From RHKX01 sp046330415 (GTDB lineage: Bacteria; Actinomycetota; Thermoleophilia; Solirubrobacterales; 70-9), in the NCBI GenBank assembly GCA_046330415.1, contig JAXLSW010000015.1, positions 90,736-154,735 of the forward strand: a stretch of DNA of 64,000 nt. Direction: 5' to 3'. The first letter of the stretch is position 1. Every line of letters begins with the position of its first letter. Positions 36,258 through 44,842 of the stretch are shown one piece after another. A program made the translations under genes and the position numbers. The notes below the pieces were generated by a model. The model searched no databases. It was not told the DNA's origin and worked only from the letters and a program-made list of their open reading frames with translations.

Positions 36258-37187
36258 CTACCAGTCCCAGGCCGACTCGCCCGCGAGCGAGTCCTGCTCC
36301 AGATACGCCTCGAAGGCTGCGAGCTCCTCGGGATCGATCGAGTACTCGTGGGTCTCGTCCGGGAAGCGGTGGGAGCGGACGTCGGCGACGTACTCGCTGA
36401 CTCCGGCGACCATCGCCTCATGGATCGCCGCGTAACGCTTGACGAAGCGAGCCACGTGCCCGGTGTTGATGGCGAGGAGGTCATGGAAGACGAGGACCTG
36501 CCCGTCGGTGGCGCCGCCGGCGCCGATCCCGATCACTGGGATCTCCATCCGCGGCATGATCGCCTCGCACACGGCGGCGGGCACCGCCTCGAAGACGATC
36601 GAGAAGCAGCCGACCGCCTGCAGCGCGAACGCGTCCTCGGCGATCTGGGAAGCGCGGTCTCCGGTCCGCCCCTGTGCCTTGTAGCCGCCGAGCGCGGTGG
36701 CCGTCTGCGGCGTCAGCCCGACGTGGCCCATGACCGGGATGCCGGCTCGCACGATCGCCCGGGCGCGGTCGACGGAGGCGCCACCGCGCTCGAGCTTGAC
36801 GGCGTCGCAGCCCGCCTCCTTGATGAAGCGCTGGGCGTTGGCGACGGCCTGCTCGTTGGAGGCCTCGTAGGAGCCGAACGGCATGTCGCCGACCAGAAGC
36901 GGCGTGCGCAGGCCGCGCCGAACAGCTGCGGCGAGCATCAGCATCTCCTCCATGCCAACGGGGACGGTCGAGTCGTAGCCGAGCACCGTCATCGCGCCGG
37001 AGTCGCCGACGAGGACGACGTCGACCCCGGCCTCCTCGGCGACCTGAGCCGACGGGTAGTCGTAGGCGGTGACCATCGCGATCGGCTGATCGAGTCGCTT
37101 CATCTCCTCGAGCATCGGCAGCGTCATCGGGACGCGGACGTCCCCAGGGGGAGTCGATGGGACCGGGATCCTCGGTGCTGAGCTCAT
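36258..37187 (-). CDS. panB: 3-methyl-2-oxobutanoate hydroxymethyltransferase
   Basis: 309 aa. First committed step of pantothenate synthesis (ketoisovalerate to ketopantoate). Recognised from MVTAYDYPSAQVAEEAGVD, VLVGDSGAMTVLGYDSTVPV (metal-binding region), LLVGDMPFGSY, AVKLERGG, VMGHVGLTPQ and PVIGIGAGGATDGQVLVFHD. The 40-residue N-terminal lead is slightly longer than usual. Last gene of the operon running DUF2520 - panC - panB on the minus strand, 32 nt after panC. Confidence 0.97.
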   Translation of the reverse strand: MSSAPRIPVPSTPPGDVRVPMTLPMLEEMKRLDQPIAMVTAYDYPSAQVAEEAGVDVVLVGDSGAMTVLGYDSTVPVGMEEMLMLAAAVRRGLRTPLLVGDMPFGSYEASNEQAVANAQRFIKEAGCDAVKLERGGASVDRARAIVRAGIPVMGHVGLTPQTATALGGYKAQGRTGDRASQIAEDAFALQAVGCFSIVFEAVPAAVCEAIMPRMEIPVIGIGAGGATDGQVLVFHDLLAINTGHVARFVKRYAAIHEAMVAGVSEYVADVRSHRFPDETHEYSIDPEELAAFEAYLEQDSLAGESAWDW

Positions 37188-37219
37188 GCTTCGGCGGTTC
37201 CTCTCTCGTTCTCTCGTTT

Positions 37220-38098
37220 TCAGGCTCCGCGGGTCCCGCCCGGGGCCGCGGGTTCGATGATCACGTTGTCGATCAGGCGGGCACCTCCGACCTGCGCCGC
37301 GATGGCGAGCAGGACGGGGCGGCCGTTGAAGGTCTCGATCGGCTCGAGGCGCTCGGCATCACGGGCCTCGAGGTACTCGGGCTCGACGCCCGCGTCGGCG
37401 AGGACCCGTCGCGCCGCGGCGACGGCGTCGGCGGTCGCCGTTCCGACCTCGGCGGCTGCGCTCGCGGCTTCGAGCGCCGCGTGGAGGGCGGGCGCACGCT
37501 CGCGGTCGGCGGGCTCGAGGTAGGCGTTGCGGGAGGAGAGCGCGAGACCGTCCGGCTCACGCACCGTCGGCCGCACCTCGATGCGAACCGGGAAGTCGAG
37601 ATCAGCCGCCATGCGGCGGATCACGACCGCCTGCTGAGCGTCCTTCTGGCCGAAGTAGGCGACGTCCGGCCCGACCGTGTTGAAGAGCTTCGCAACCACC
37701 GTCGTCACGCCGCGGAAGTGCTCGGGCCCACGCGCATCGGGGTCGCCGCAGAGAACCTCGGTCAGCCCGCTCACCTCGACTGCGGTCGCGAACCCCTCCG
37801 GATAGACCTCCTCGACGTCGGGCGCGTAGATCAGATCGACGCCCGCATCGGCGGCGATCCGCTCGTCGCGGTCGCGGTCACGCGGGTAGCGGTCGAGGTC
37901 CTCTCCGGGGCCGAACTGCGCCGGGTTGACGAACAGGCTCATGACGACGACGTCGCATTCGGCGCGAGCGGCCTCGAGCAGCGAGACGTGACCGTCGTGC
38001 AGGAAGCCCATGGTCGGTACCAGGCCGATCGTGCGGCCCTCGCGGCGAGCCTCCACGAGCGCTTCCCGCAACGCAGACTTCGTCTCGACGACCCTCAT
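37220..38098 (-). CDS. panC: Pantothenate synthetase
   Basis: 292 aa. Condenses pantoate and beta-alanine with ATP. Motifs: GLVPTMGFLHDGHVSLLEAA (HxGH nucleotide site), SLFVNPAQFGPGEDLDRYPR, EHFRGVTTVVAKLFN, YFGQKDAQQAVVIRRM and the ALSSRNAYL loop. Its ATG overlaps the 3' end of the DUF2520 gene by 4 nt, so the two are coupled. No panD is present in the window, so beta-alanine comes from elsewhere. Confidence 0.97.
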   Translation of the reverse strand: MRVVETKSALREALVEARREGRTIGLVPTMGFLHDGHVSLLEAARAECDVVVMSLFVNPAQFGPGEDLDRYPRDRDRDERIAADAGVDLIYAPDVEEVYPEGFATAVEVSGLTEVLCGDPDARGPEHFRGVTTVVAKLFNTVGPDVAYFGQKDAQQAVVIRRMAADLDFPVRIEVRPTVREPDGLALSSRNAYLEPADRERAPALHAALEAASAAAEVGTATADAVAAARRVLADAGVEPEYLEARDAERLEPIETFNGRPVLLAIAAQVGGARLIDNVIIEPAAPGGTRGA

Positions 38099-38874
38099 GC
38101 GCGCGCCCCCTCGGAGGCGATCGCGCGGGTGCGCTCGGCGAGCGCCCGGTAGAGCGGCTCCAGCTCCGGCGTGGTCGCGGCAATCGCCTGCAGGTGGCGG
38201 GTGACCGTCGCCTCGTCGCCGCGGGCGATCGGCCCGGTGAGGGCCGCGCCGCCGTTCTCGGCCCAGTTGGCGGCGGTGCGCAGGACGAGTGGCGCGAGCA
38301 GTTCGCGCGCGTCCTCGATGCCCGCGTCCGCCAGCAGCTCCGCGGCGCTCTCCTCGAGCGCGATCAGGAAGTTGGAGGCCATCGACGCGGCCGCGTGGTA
38401 GGCGGCCCGGGAGCCCGCGGGGAGCTCGAACGGGCGCATACCCAGGACCGTGGCGAGCTCGCGGGCGTAGTCGAGCGCGGCGGCGTTCGTGCCCTCGACG
38501 GCAGCCGGTGCGCCGACGATCTGCGCGTCGCCGGCGGGGATCGTCTGCAGCGGGTGCAGGGAGAAGGCCGTGGCTCCGGCGCTCGTCGCGCTCGCGAGCG
38601 CGCCCAGTTCGGTGGCGCCGCTCGTGTGGCCGATCATCCGCAGCTGCGGGGCTGAGGCGGCCACCAGGCCCGCCGCCGTGGTGATCTCGGCGTCGGGGAC
38701 GCAGAGCAGGACGACCTCGGCTTCGGCGCAGGCGGCATCGAGGTCGTCGCGACCGGCCAGGGTGACGTCGAGGCCGGCGATCGTCGCGGCTCCGGCGAGG
38801 GCGGTGCCCACGCGACCGGGACCGACCAGGGTGATCGGCGGCAGCGCAGGCGTGTCGGCGCGGTGTGGGCTCAA
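38095..38874 (-). CDS. Rossmann-like/DUF2520 protein, candidate ketopantoate reductase (PanG-like)
   Basis: 259 aa from TTG 38874. N-terminal dinucleotide fold ITLVGPGRVGTALAGAAT, then VVLLCVPDAEI, SLHPLQTI (HP motif), and a helical C-terminal DUF2520 domain beginning near PAGSRAAYHAAASMASNFLIAL. Located directly upstream of and overlapping panC; no panE-like ketopantoate reductase is visible nearby. From memory, PanG of Francisella has this type of architecture and reduces ketopantoate, so this is the natural candidate for the missing middle step. Family call is strong, function is inference. Confidence 0.8.
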   Translation of the reverse strand: MSPHRADTPALPPITLVGPGRVGTALAGAATIAGLDVTLAGRDDLDAACAEAEVVLLCVPDAEITTAAGLVAASAPQLRMIGHTSGATELGALASATSAGATAFSLHPLQTIPAGDAQIVGAPAAVEGTNAAALDYARELATVLGMRPFELPAGSRAAYHAAASMASNFLIALEESAAELLADAGIEDARELLAPLVLRTAANWAENGGAALTGPIARGDEATVTRHLQAIAATTPELEPLYRALAERTRAIASEGARA

Positions 38875-39025
38875 TCCCGTTCCAGTTCTCGGCGAGATAC
38901 CAGACGGCGTGGGGGTCTAGGACGAGGCCGCTTTCCAGTGGTCCGCGCCCGTGAGGGTCGCTGCCACCGCGGCTTCAGCCCGCATTGTACCCAGGGCCCG
39001 AGGCGCCAATCCCGCGGCGGCGGAA

Positions 39026-39031
39026 TACCAT
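39026..39031 (+). promoter_or_regulatory. -10 hexamer TACCAT for the zinc-ribbon/UDG operon
   Basis: Ends 7 nt before GTG 39039. Confidence 0.4.
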
Positions 39032-39038
39032 CGGGTCC

Positions 39039-39305
39039 GTGCCGATCTACGAGTTCGAGTGCGCCGAGTGCGGGGAGCGCTTCGAGGAGCTGAGTGCCGC
39101 GGGGACAGAGACGGCGACCTGCCCGGCCTGCGGCGCAGCCGGAGCCGAGCGGCGCCTCTCCTCCTTCGGCCTCAGCCGTCAGCCCACCGCCAACCAGCGA
39201 CGGCGCATGGAGGACAAGCGGGGGACCGACCGCGGCGGCGCCAAGAAGCGGTTCACCCAGAACCTCGCGAGAGCGCGCGACCGGCGCCCCGGCGGCGGCA
39301 CGTGA
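39039..39305 (+). CDS. FmdB-family zinc-ribbon protein
   Basis: 88 aa from GTG 39039. PIYEFECAECGERFEEL and TCPACGA form the two CxxC knuckles of the FmdB/CxxC_CXXC_SSSS putative regulatory family, followed by ERRLSSFGLS and a basic tail. Probably binds one zinc and acts as a small accessory or regulatory protein. Its stop overlaps the GTG of the uracil-DNA glycosylase gene, so the two are co-translated. Confidence 0.85.
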   Translation: MPIYEFECAECGERFEELSAAGTETATCPACGAAGAERRLSSFGLSRQPTANQRRRMEDKRGTDRGGAKKRFTQNLARARDRRPGGGT

Positions 39306-40021
39306 GCGGCGCCACCACCGACGCGACCGCGCGGCGTGAGCGGCTCGTCGAGGTCTACCGAGAGGCATCGACGTGCACGCTCTGCCCGCTTTCGGAGACC
39401 CGGACCAAGGTCGTGTTCGGAGCCGGGAACGCGAACGCCGACCTGATGTTCGTCGGCGAGGCGCCGGGGGCCGACGAGGACCGACGGGGACTGCCGTTCG
39501 TCGGCCGCGCCGGGCAGCTCCTCAACGACCTGCTCGCCGGGATCGGCCTGCAGCGCGAGGACGTGTTCATCGCCAACACGCTGCTCTGCAGACCGCCGGG
39601 GAATCGGGACCCGCAGCCGATCGAGCTCGAGACCTGCCGCCCGTACCTGCACGCGAAGATCGAGCTGATCGAGCCGAAGGTGATCGCGACGCTCGGCAAC
39701 TTCGCGACGAAGCTGATCACCGACAACCAGACCGGGATCACCCGGGTCCACGGCAAGCCGCAGACGCACACGATCGGCGAGCGCACGGTGCGGGTCTTCC
39801 CGATCTTCCACCCTGCCGCGATCCTGCGGAACCCGAACCAGCGGCCGATGATGGACGCCGACTTCGCTGCCCTGCGCAAGCTGCTCGACGAGCCGCCGCC
39901 GCAGCAGCACGAACCGCGCAGCGCCGAAGCGCCAACCGAGCAGGCCGTCGACGCGCCGCTGGGATCCCCGCCCGCCGCCGCTCCGACCGAGGATCAGCTC
40001 GACATCTTCGGGCGTGGGTGA
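39302..40021 (+). CDS. Uracil-DNA glycosylase, family 4 (Fe-S)
   Basis: 239 aa from GTG 39302 (GTGA overlap with the zinc-ribbon gene). Removes uracil from DNA. Cys25 and Cys28 (CTLC) plus the Cys pair in LLCRPPGNRDP and ETCRPY are the 4Fe-4S ligands; GEAPGADEDRRGLPFVGRAG is the family-4 active-site loop and IFHPAAILRNP the second catalytic motif. A Pro/Ala-rich linker of about 35 residues leads to a C-terminal EDQLDIFGRG, which matches the beta-clamp binding consensus QL[SD]LF. Starts the operon leading into tsaE. Confidence 0.93.
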   Translation: MSGATTDATARRERLVEVYREASTCTLCPLSETRTKVVFGAGNANADLMFVGEAPGADEDRRGLPFVGRAGQLLNDLLAGIGLQREDVFIANTLLCRPPGNRDPQPIELETCRPYLHAKIELIEPKVIATLGNFATKLITDNQTGITRVHGKPQTHTIGERTVRVFPIFHPAAILRNPNQRPMMDADFAALRKLLDEPPPQQHEPRSAEAPTEQAVDAPLGSPPAAAPTEDQLDIFGRG

Positions 40022-40481
40022 ACCGCTGCTCGTGGACGAACGTCACCGCACCGAGAGCGCGGCGGAGACCGAGGCGATCGCGGCCGAGATCGCCTCGCGC
40101 CTGGAGCCCGGAGCCGTCGTGCTCGTCTCCGGCGATCTCGGCGCGGGGAAGACCACCTTCGTCCGCGGGGCCGCGCGGGCGCTCGGCGTGAGCGAGCCCG
40201 TCACCTCCCCGACCTTCACGATCGGTCAGCGCTACGCCGGGGATCTGCCGGTGTCCCACCTGGACCTCTACCGGCTCGAGGGCGCGTTCGCCGCGGAGGA
40301 GCCGGGCCTGCTCGACGATTACCTGACCCCCGACGCGATCGCGTTCGTGGAGTGGCCCGAGGTCGCCGGCGCCGAGCTCGACGGGGTCACGCTCCGGGTG
40401 GCCATCGCTCATGCGGGCGGTGACGCGCGGGTGATCGAGGTAATCGAGGTCGAAGGTATGGGGGAGAGGGCTGGGCGATGA
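40014..40481 (+). CDS. tsaE: tRNA t6A synthesis ATPase TsaE
   Basis: 155 aa. Walker A is VLVSGDLGAGKTTFVRGAA; SPTFTIGQRY, VSHLDLYRL and FVEWPE are further family motifs. Works with TsaB and TsaD to make threonylcarbamoyl-adenosine at position 37 of ANN-decoding tRNAs. GTG 40014 overlaps the end of the glycosylase gene by 8 nt. A C-terminal extension of about 30 residues precedes the overlap with tsaB. Confidence 0.94.
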   Translation: MGEPLLVDERHRTESAAETEAIAAEIASRLEPGAVVLVSGDLGAGKTTFVRGAARALGVSEPVTSPTFTIGQRYAGDLPVSHLDLYRLEGAFAAEEPGLLDDYLTPDAIAFVEWPEVAGAELDGVTLRVAIAHAGGDARVIEVIEVEGMGERAGR

Positions 40482-41221
40482 GCTCCGGGACCAACGAGAG
40501 CACCGGGACGCCCGGGAGGGTCATCCTCGGCTTCGACACCGCGACCCCGGACACGGCGGTCGCGATCTCAGGCGAAGGCGAGGCCGCCGAGCGCGCGATC
40601 GGGCCGCGGGAGGACGGTCGCCCAGTGCACAACTCGGCGCTGCTGCCGGCGATCGAGGAACTCGTCGACGTGGCGGGCGGCTGGGACGCCGTCGGCCTGA
40701 TCGCCGTCGGGGTCGGCCCGGGCTCCTTCACCGGCCTGCGGATCGGGATCGCGACGGCGCGGGGCCTGGCCCAGACGCGCGGGATCGCGATCGCGGCGGT
40801 GCCCAGCCTCAGCGCGCTCGCCGCCGGGATCGCGGCGACGCCGGCGGCCGCGGGCCGCACCCCGCTCGCCGTCATCGACGCGCGCCGCGGCGAGGTGTTC
40901 GCGGCGCTCGCGCCCGGAACCGAGCGCGCTGAGCCGAGTGAGCCCGTCGTCTGCCCGCCCGAGGAGCTCGCCGCACGGATCGGCCCCGAGGCGCTCGGCA
41001 GCGCGATTGCCGGCGGCGACGGGGCGGTACGATTCCGGCCTGAGTTCGAGGCGGCGGGGGCGCTGGTCCTCCCCGGTGGGGACGCGGCGAACCACCTCTC
41101 GGCTCGGTGGATCTGCGAGTTGGGCGCCGGTATCGAGCCCGTCGCCCCGGAGCTGATCCGACCCATGTACCTGAGACGACCCGACGCGGAGCGCTGGCGA
41201 GAACGAGATGGCCGCAACTGA
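40478..41221 (+). CDS. tsaB: tRNA t6A synthesis protein TsaB
   Basis: 247 aa. ASKHA-type fold: VILGFDTATPDTAVAISG, then VHNSALLPAIEELVD and VGVGPGSFTGLRIGIATARGLA, the hallmark TsaB stretch. AVIDARRGEVFAAL follows. Partner and scaffold of TsaD. ATG 40478 overlaps the tsaE stop; its own 3' end overlaps rimI by 14 nt. Confidence 0.94.
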   Translation: MSSGTNESTGTPGRVILGFDTATPDTAVAISGEGEAAERAIGPREDGRPVHNSALLPAIEELVDVAGGWDAVGLIAVGVGPGSFTGLRIGIATARGLAQTRGIAIAAVPSLSALAAGIAATPAAAGRTPLAVIDARRGEVFAALAPGTERAEPSEPVVCPPEELAARIGPEALGSAIAGGDGAVRFRPEFEAAGALVLPGGDAANHLSARWICELGAGIEPVAPELIRPMYLRRPDAERWRERDGRN

Positions 41222-41690
41222 GTCCCCATCGATGCCCATCGGGTCGTTCGAGGTCCGCCGCCTCGCCTACGGCGACCTGCCCGGCGTCCTTTCGATCGAG
41301 CGCCGATCCTTCCCGGCCCCTTGGTCGCTGGCGATGTTCGTGCTCGAGCTCTCCAAGCCGAGCGGGATCTGCCTCGCCGCGGACACCGGCGACGGCCTCG
41401 CCGGCTACCTCGTGTGCTCCCGTTACGCGGACATCTGGCACGTGATGAACGTCGCCGTCGATCCCGCGCGTCGCCGCGAGGGCATCGCCGCGCGGATGAT
41501 GTCGGAGCTGCTCGACACCGCGGGCCGCGACGGCCGCTACACGCTCGAGGTGCGCGTCTCCAACCACGGCGCGATCGCGATGTACGAGCGCCTCGGCTTC
41601 CGCCGCGCCGGTCGCCGTCGCCGCTACTACAGCGACAACGGCGAGGACGCGATGATCATGTGGCTGGGCGATCCCGGCTACATCGGCTGA
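41208..41690 (+). CDS. rimI: Ribosomal protein alanine N-acetyltransferase RimI
   Basis: 160 aa GNAT protein. IERRSFPAPWSLAMFVLEL is the RimI-specific N-terminal region; VMNVAVDPARRREGIAARMM is the acetyl-CoA loop (R/Q-x-x-G-x-G/A); LEVRVSNHGAIAMYERLGFR completes the core. Placement between tsaB and tsaD is the classical bacterial arrangement. Some actinobacterial members are broader protein N-terminal acetyltransferases. Confidence 0.93.
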   Translation: MAATESPSMPIGSFEVRRLAYGDLPGVLSIERRSFPAPWSLAMFVLELSKPSGICLAADTGDGLAGYLVCSRYADIWHVMNVAVDPARRREGIAARMMSELLDTAGRDGRYTLEVRVSNHGAIAMYERLGFRRAGRRRRYYSDNGEDAMIMWLGDPGYIG

Positions 41691-41709
41691 CCGCGGCGGG
41701 TTTGCGGAC

Positions 41710-42696
41710 TTGATCCTCGCCGTCGAGACCTCCTGCGACGACACCTGCGCCGCCGTGCTCGACGGTGGGACGATTCTCAGCAACGTCGTCTCCTCGCAGG
41801 CGAAGCTCCACGAGGGCTTCGGCGGCGTCGTCCCCGAGATCGCCTCCCGTCACCATCTCGAGCTCGTCAACCCGGTCGTCGACGCGGCGCTCGCGGAGGC
41901 GGGGTGCGCCCTCGACGACGTCGAGGCGATCGCTGTCACGACCCATCCCGGCCTGATCGGGGCTCTCCTGGTCGGGCTCAGCTCCGCGAAGGCGCTGGCG
42001 GCGCCGCGCAGGTTGCCGATGATCGCCGTCGATCACATCCAGGGCCACGTCGCGGCCGCGTTCCTGGAGCCGGATCCGCTCGAGCCGCCGTTCCTGGCGC
42101 TGATCGCGAGCGGCGGCCACACGCTGCTCGCCGCCGTGCGCGACCACGGCGGGCACGAGGTGATCGGGACGACGCTCGACGATGCCGCCGGGGAGGCTTT
42201 GGACAAGGCCGCCAGGCTGCTCGGCCTCGGCTACCCGGGTGGACCGGCGATCCAGCGGGCCGCGGAGGCGGGCGATCCCGAGTCGTTCCCGATGCCGGTG
42301 GCGATGAGCCGCGAGCCGGGCCTCGACTTCAGCTTCAGCGGGCTCAAGACCGCGCTCGCCTACACGGTCCGCGACCTCGGCGAGGGGGGCGTGGAGCAGC
42401 GCCGTGCTGACCTCGCCGCGAGCTTTCAGGCAGCCGTGGTCTCCCAGCTCGTCGCGAAGGCTTCCCGCGCGCTCGACGAGGGCGATTGGGAGGCGTTGGC
42501 GCTCGGTGGGGGGGTCGCCGCCAACGGGCCGCTGCGCGAGGCGCTGGCCACCGCCTGCGAGCGGCGTGGGGTCCGGCTCAAGCTGGTGGCACCGGCGCTC
42601 TGCACCGACAACGCGGCGATGATCGGCTCGGCGGCGCGGTGGGCGCCGCAGACGCCCTATCCGGGCTATCTGGACTGGGACGCGGCCGCCCGATGA
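41710..42696 (+). CDS. tsaD: tRNA threonylcarbamoyltransferase TsaD
   Basis: 328 aa from TTG 41710. MILAVETSCDDTCAAVL, VVSSQAKLHEGFGGVVPEIASRHH, the metal-binding H-x4-H (DHIQGHVAAAF), SGGHT, DDAAGEALDKAARLLGLGYPGGP and FSFSGLKTA identify it unambiguously. Catalytic subunit of t6A synthesis with TsaB and TsaE. The only t6A gene absent from the window is tsaC. Ends in an ATGA overlap with the glutaredoxin-like gene. Confidence 0.96.
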   Translation: MILAVETSCDDTCAAVLDGGTILSNVVSSQAKLHEGFGGVVPEIASRHHLELVNPVVDAALAEAGCALDDVEAIAVTTHPGLIGALLVGLSSAKALAAPRRLPMIAVDHIQGHVAAAFLEPDPLEPPFLALIASGGHTLLAAVRDHGGHEVIGTTLDDAAGEALDKAARLLGLGYPGGPAIQRAAEAGDPESFPMPVAMSREPGLDFSFSGLKTALAYTVRDLGEGGVEQRRADLAASFQAAVVSQLVAKASRALDEGDWEALALGGGVAANGPLREALATACERRGVRLKLVAPALCTDNAAMIGSAARWAPQTPYPGYLDWDAAAR

Positions 42697-42950
42697 GCGC
42701 GCTCCCCGAGGTCACGCTGTACGGCCGGACCGGCTGTCACCTGTGTGACGAAGCGCGTGCTTCCCTGCTGCGGATGCGGGATCGGGGGGTCGGCTTCGAC
42801 TTGCTCGAGGTGGACATCGAAGGCGACGAGGATCTGCACCGGCGGATGCTCGAATCGATCCCCGTGGTCGAGGTGGACGGCACCACCGCGTGCGAGCTGA
42901 TCTTCGACGAAGGCGCCGTGATGGCGCGGATCGGTACTTTGTCGGCGTGA
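42693..42950 (+). CDS. Glutaredoxin-like protein (DUF836)
   Basis: 85 aa. VTLYGRTGCHLCDEARASLL carries the C-x-x-C redox motif (CHLC) of the thioredoxin fold; SIPVVEVDG has the cis-Pro. Small cytosolic thiol redox protein. Overlaps tsaD (ATGA) at its start and rex at its end (GTG 42947). A glutaredoxin-like gene just before rex is also seen in streptomycetes, suggesting joint redox regulation. Confidence 0.88.
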   Translation: MSALPEVTLYGRTGCHLCDEARASLLRMRDRGVGFDLLEVDIEGDEDLHRRMLESIPVVEVDGTTACELIFDEGAVMARIGTLSA

Positions 42951-43648
42951 GTGCCGGCAGATCAGCTTCAGCGACGGCCGGTGCGGAAGGGGGCGCACGG
43001 CAGGACGCCGCGCGCCCGGGAGGCGTCCCATCGGAGCGCCTCTCCCTCGGTGTGGCCGCGCGCCTCTCGCGCTACCTGCAGGTCCTGATCCAGGCCCGCA
43101 AGATGGGCCGCGAGACGATCAGCTCCCAGGAGCTCGCCGCCTGGACCCACGTCAACTCGACGCAGATCCGCCGCGATCTCTCCGGCTTCGGGAAGTTCGG
43201 CAAGCGCGGGGTCGGCTACGGCGTCGACTCGCTCGTCGCCGAGATCCGCAAGATCCTTCAGACCTCCGGCCAGCACAACATCGCGCTGTTCGGGGCCGGG
43301 AACCTCGGCCAGGCGATCGCCTCCTCCGACATCTTCGCCGACCACGGCTTCACCATCGTCTCGATCTTCGACACCTCTCCGAAGCTGGTCGGCAAGAAGG
43401 TCGGCGACGTCCCGATCCGCTCGATCGACGACCTCGAGAAGGTCGTCGCCGACGAGGAGATCGTGGTCGGCGTCCTCGCCGTCCCCGCGGAGGCGGCTCA
43501 GGAGGTCGCCGACCGGCTGGTGGAAGCCGATGTCCGGGTCATCTTCAACTATTCCGAGCAGCTTCTGGACGTGCCGCCGGAGGTGACGGTCCATACCTCG
43601 AGCCCGGCCGTCGACCTGCTCTACGCCCTCTACTTCTACCTGGCCTGA
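42947..43648 (+). CDS. rex: Redox-sensing transcriptional repressor Rex
   Basis: 233 aa from GTG 42947. N-terminal winged helix: RLSRYLQVLIQARKMG, ISSQELAAWTHVNSTQIRRDLS and FGKFGKRGVGYGV. C-terminal Rossmann domain: ALFGAGNLGQAIASS, then FDTSPKLVGKKVGDVP. It senses NADH/NAD+ and represses respiratory and fermentative genes when NAD+ is high. About 30 extra N-terminal residues are typical for actinobacteria. No obvious Rex operator (TTGTGAA-type) was found in the window. Confidence 0.95.
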   Translation: MSAGRSASATAGAEGGARQDAARPGGVPSERLSLGVAARLSRYLQVLIQARKMGRETISSQELAAWTHVNSTQIRRDLSGFGKFGKRGVGYGVDSLVAEIRKILQTSGQHNIALFGAGNLGQAIASSDIFADHGFTIVSIFDTSPKLVGKKVGDVPIRSIDDLEKVVADEEIVVGVLAVPAEAAQEVADRLVEADVRVIFNYSEQLLDVPPEVTVHTSSPAVDLLYALYFYLA

Positions 43649-43668
43649 CCGGTACGCCTGAGCGTTCG

Positions 43669-44832
43669 ATGACTGCGGCTCGCGACCAGAGCCTCGACAT
43701 GGACCTGGCGCGCGAGCGCTTCCAGGAGTCGACCGACTTCACCTGCGCGATCGAGGAGGAGTTCGCGATCCTCGATCCGGAGACGCTCGACCTCGCCCAC
43801 GGGTTCGTCGAGCTCCGCGATGCCGCGAAGGCGAACACCGCACTCGCCGACTCGGTTCGCGGCGAGCTGATCGACACCGAGATCGAGATCCGCTCGGGGT
43901 GTTCGGAGAGCTTCGACGAGCTCTGCGCGAACCAGCGCGGCTTCCGCCGGGACCTGTTCGCGCTCGCCGCCGAGCACGGCTACGCGCTGGGCTCCTCCGG
44001 GACGCACCCCTGGGCCAGCTACATGGACCAGGAGATCATCGACACCGATCACTACAGCCGCCTGCACGCGGAGCTCGGATACGTCGCCGAGCGCAACAAC
44101 ACCTGGAGCCTGCATGCCCACGTCGGCGTCCGCGGCGCCGACCGTGCCGTCGCCGTCTGCGACGCGCTGCGCAACCACCTGCCGGTGCTGCTGGCGATCT
44201 CGGCCAGCTCGCCTTTCCTCGACGGCCGCGACACCGGCCTCGCCTCGGTGCGCTCGCAGATCTTCACGCGTAGCTTCCCGCGTTGCGGCGTCCACGACCC
44301 CTTCGGGGACTGGGACAGCTACGCGAACTTCGTGGACCTGCTCGAGCGGACCAACTCGGTCGTCGAGTCGACGCAGCTGTGGTGGAGCGTCCGCCCCCAC
44401 CACAGCTTCGGCACCGTCGAGGTGCGGATCTGCGACGCGCAGGGCGACGGCGACGAGTCGCTGGCGCTCTGTGGCCTGCTGGTGGCCTGTGTCGCGCAGG
44501 CCGCGACCGACTACGACGAAGGGGCGCTCGTGGCGCCGATGCGCGCCCGCGAGATCGAGGAGAACCTGTGGCGGGCGATCCGCTACGGACTCGACGGCCG
44601 GATGATCGACTTCGACGCGGCCGCCGAGATTCCGACGCGGGAGGCCGTCGACCGGCTGCTGAGCTGGACCGAACCGGCCCGCGGGGCCCTCGCGATCCCC
44701 GAGCCGGAGATCGTGGCCAACGACGCGCAGCGCTATCGCTCGCGCCTGCGGGAAGGGGCGACCATCCCCGAGATCTACCGCGAGGGCGTCGAGCGGACCC
44801 GGCGGACCTACGGCGCCGGCGAAGGCAGCTAA
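43669..44832 (+). CDS. Carboxylate-amine ligase, GCS2/YbdK family
   Basis: 387 aa. CAIEEEFAILDPETLDL opens the glutamate-cysteine ligase type 2 fold (metal-binding Glu cluster), followed by ELIDTEIEIRSG, SSGTHPWASYMDQEIIDTDHY and SLHAHVGVRGADRAVAV, then WWSVRPHHSFGTVEVRICDAQ. YbdK-type proteins have weak glutamate-cysteine ligase activity; other members act in low-molecular-weight thiol or modified-nucleotide pathways. The neighbouring Rex and glutaredoxin-like genes make a thiol role attractive, but this is inference. Confidence 0.9.
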   Translation: MTAARDQSLDMDLARERFQESTDFTCAIEEEFAILDPETLDLAHGFVELRDAAKANTALADSVRGELIDTEIEIRSGCSESFDELCANQRGFRRDLFALAAEHGYALGSSGTHPWASYMDQEIIDTDHYSRLHAELGYVAERNNTWSLHAHVGVRGADRAVAVCDALRNHLPVLLAISASSPFLDGRDTGLASVRSQIFTRSFPRCGVHDPFGDWDSYANFVDLLERTNSVVESTQLWWSVRPHHSFGTVEVRICDAQGDGDESLALCGLLVACVAQAATDYDEGALVAPMRAREIEENLWRAIRYGLDGRMIDFDAAAEIPTREAVDRLLSWTEPARGALAIPEPEIVANDAQRYRSRLREGATIPEIYREGVERTRRTYGAGEGS

Positions 44833-44835
44833 GGT
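44830..44835 (+). promoter_or_regulatory. -10-like hexamer TAAGGT overlapping a stop codon
   Basis: Includes the TAA stop of the ligase gene and ends 7 nt before ATG 44843. Confidence 0.3.
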
Positions 44836-44842
44836 CAACGCC

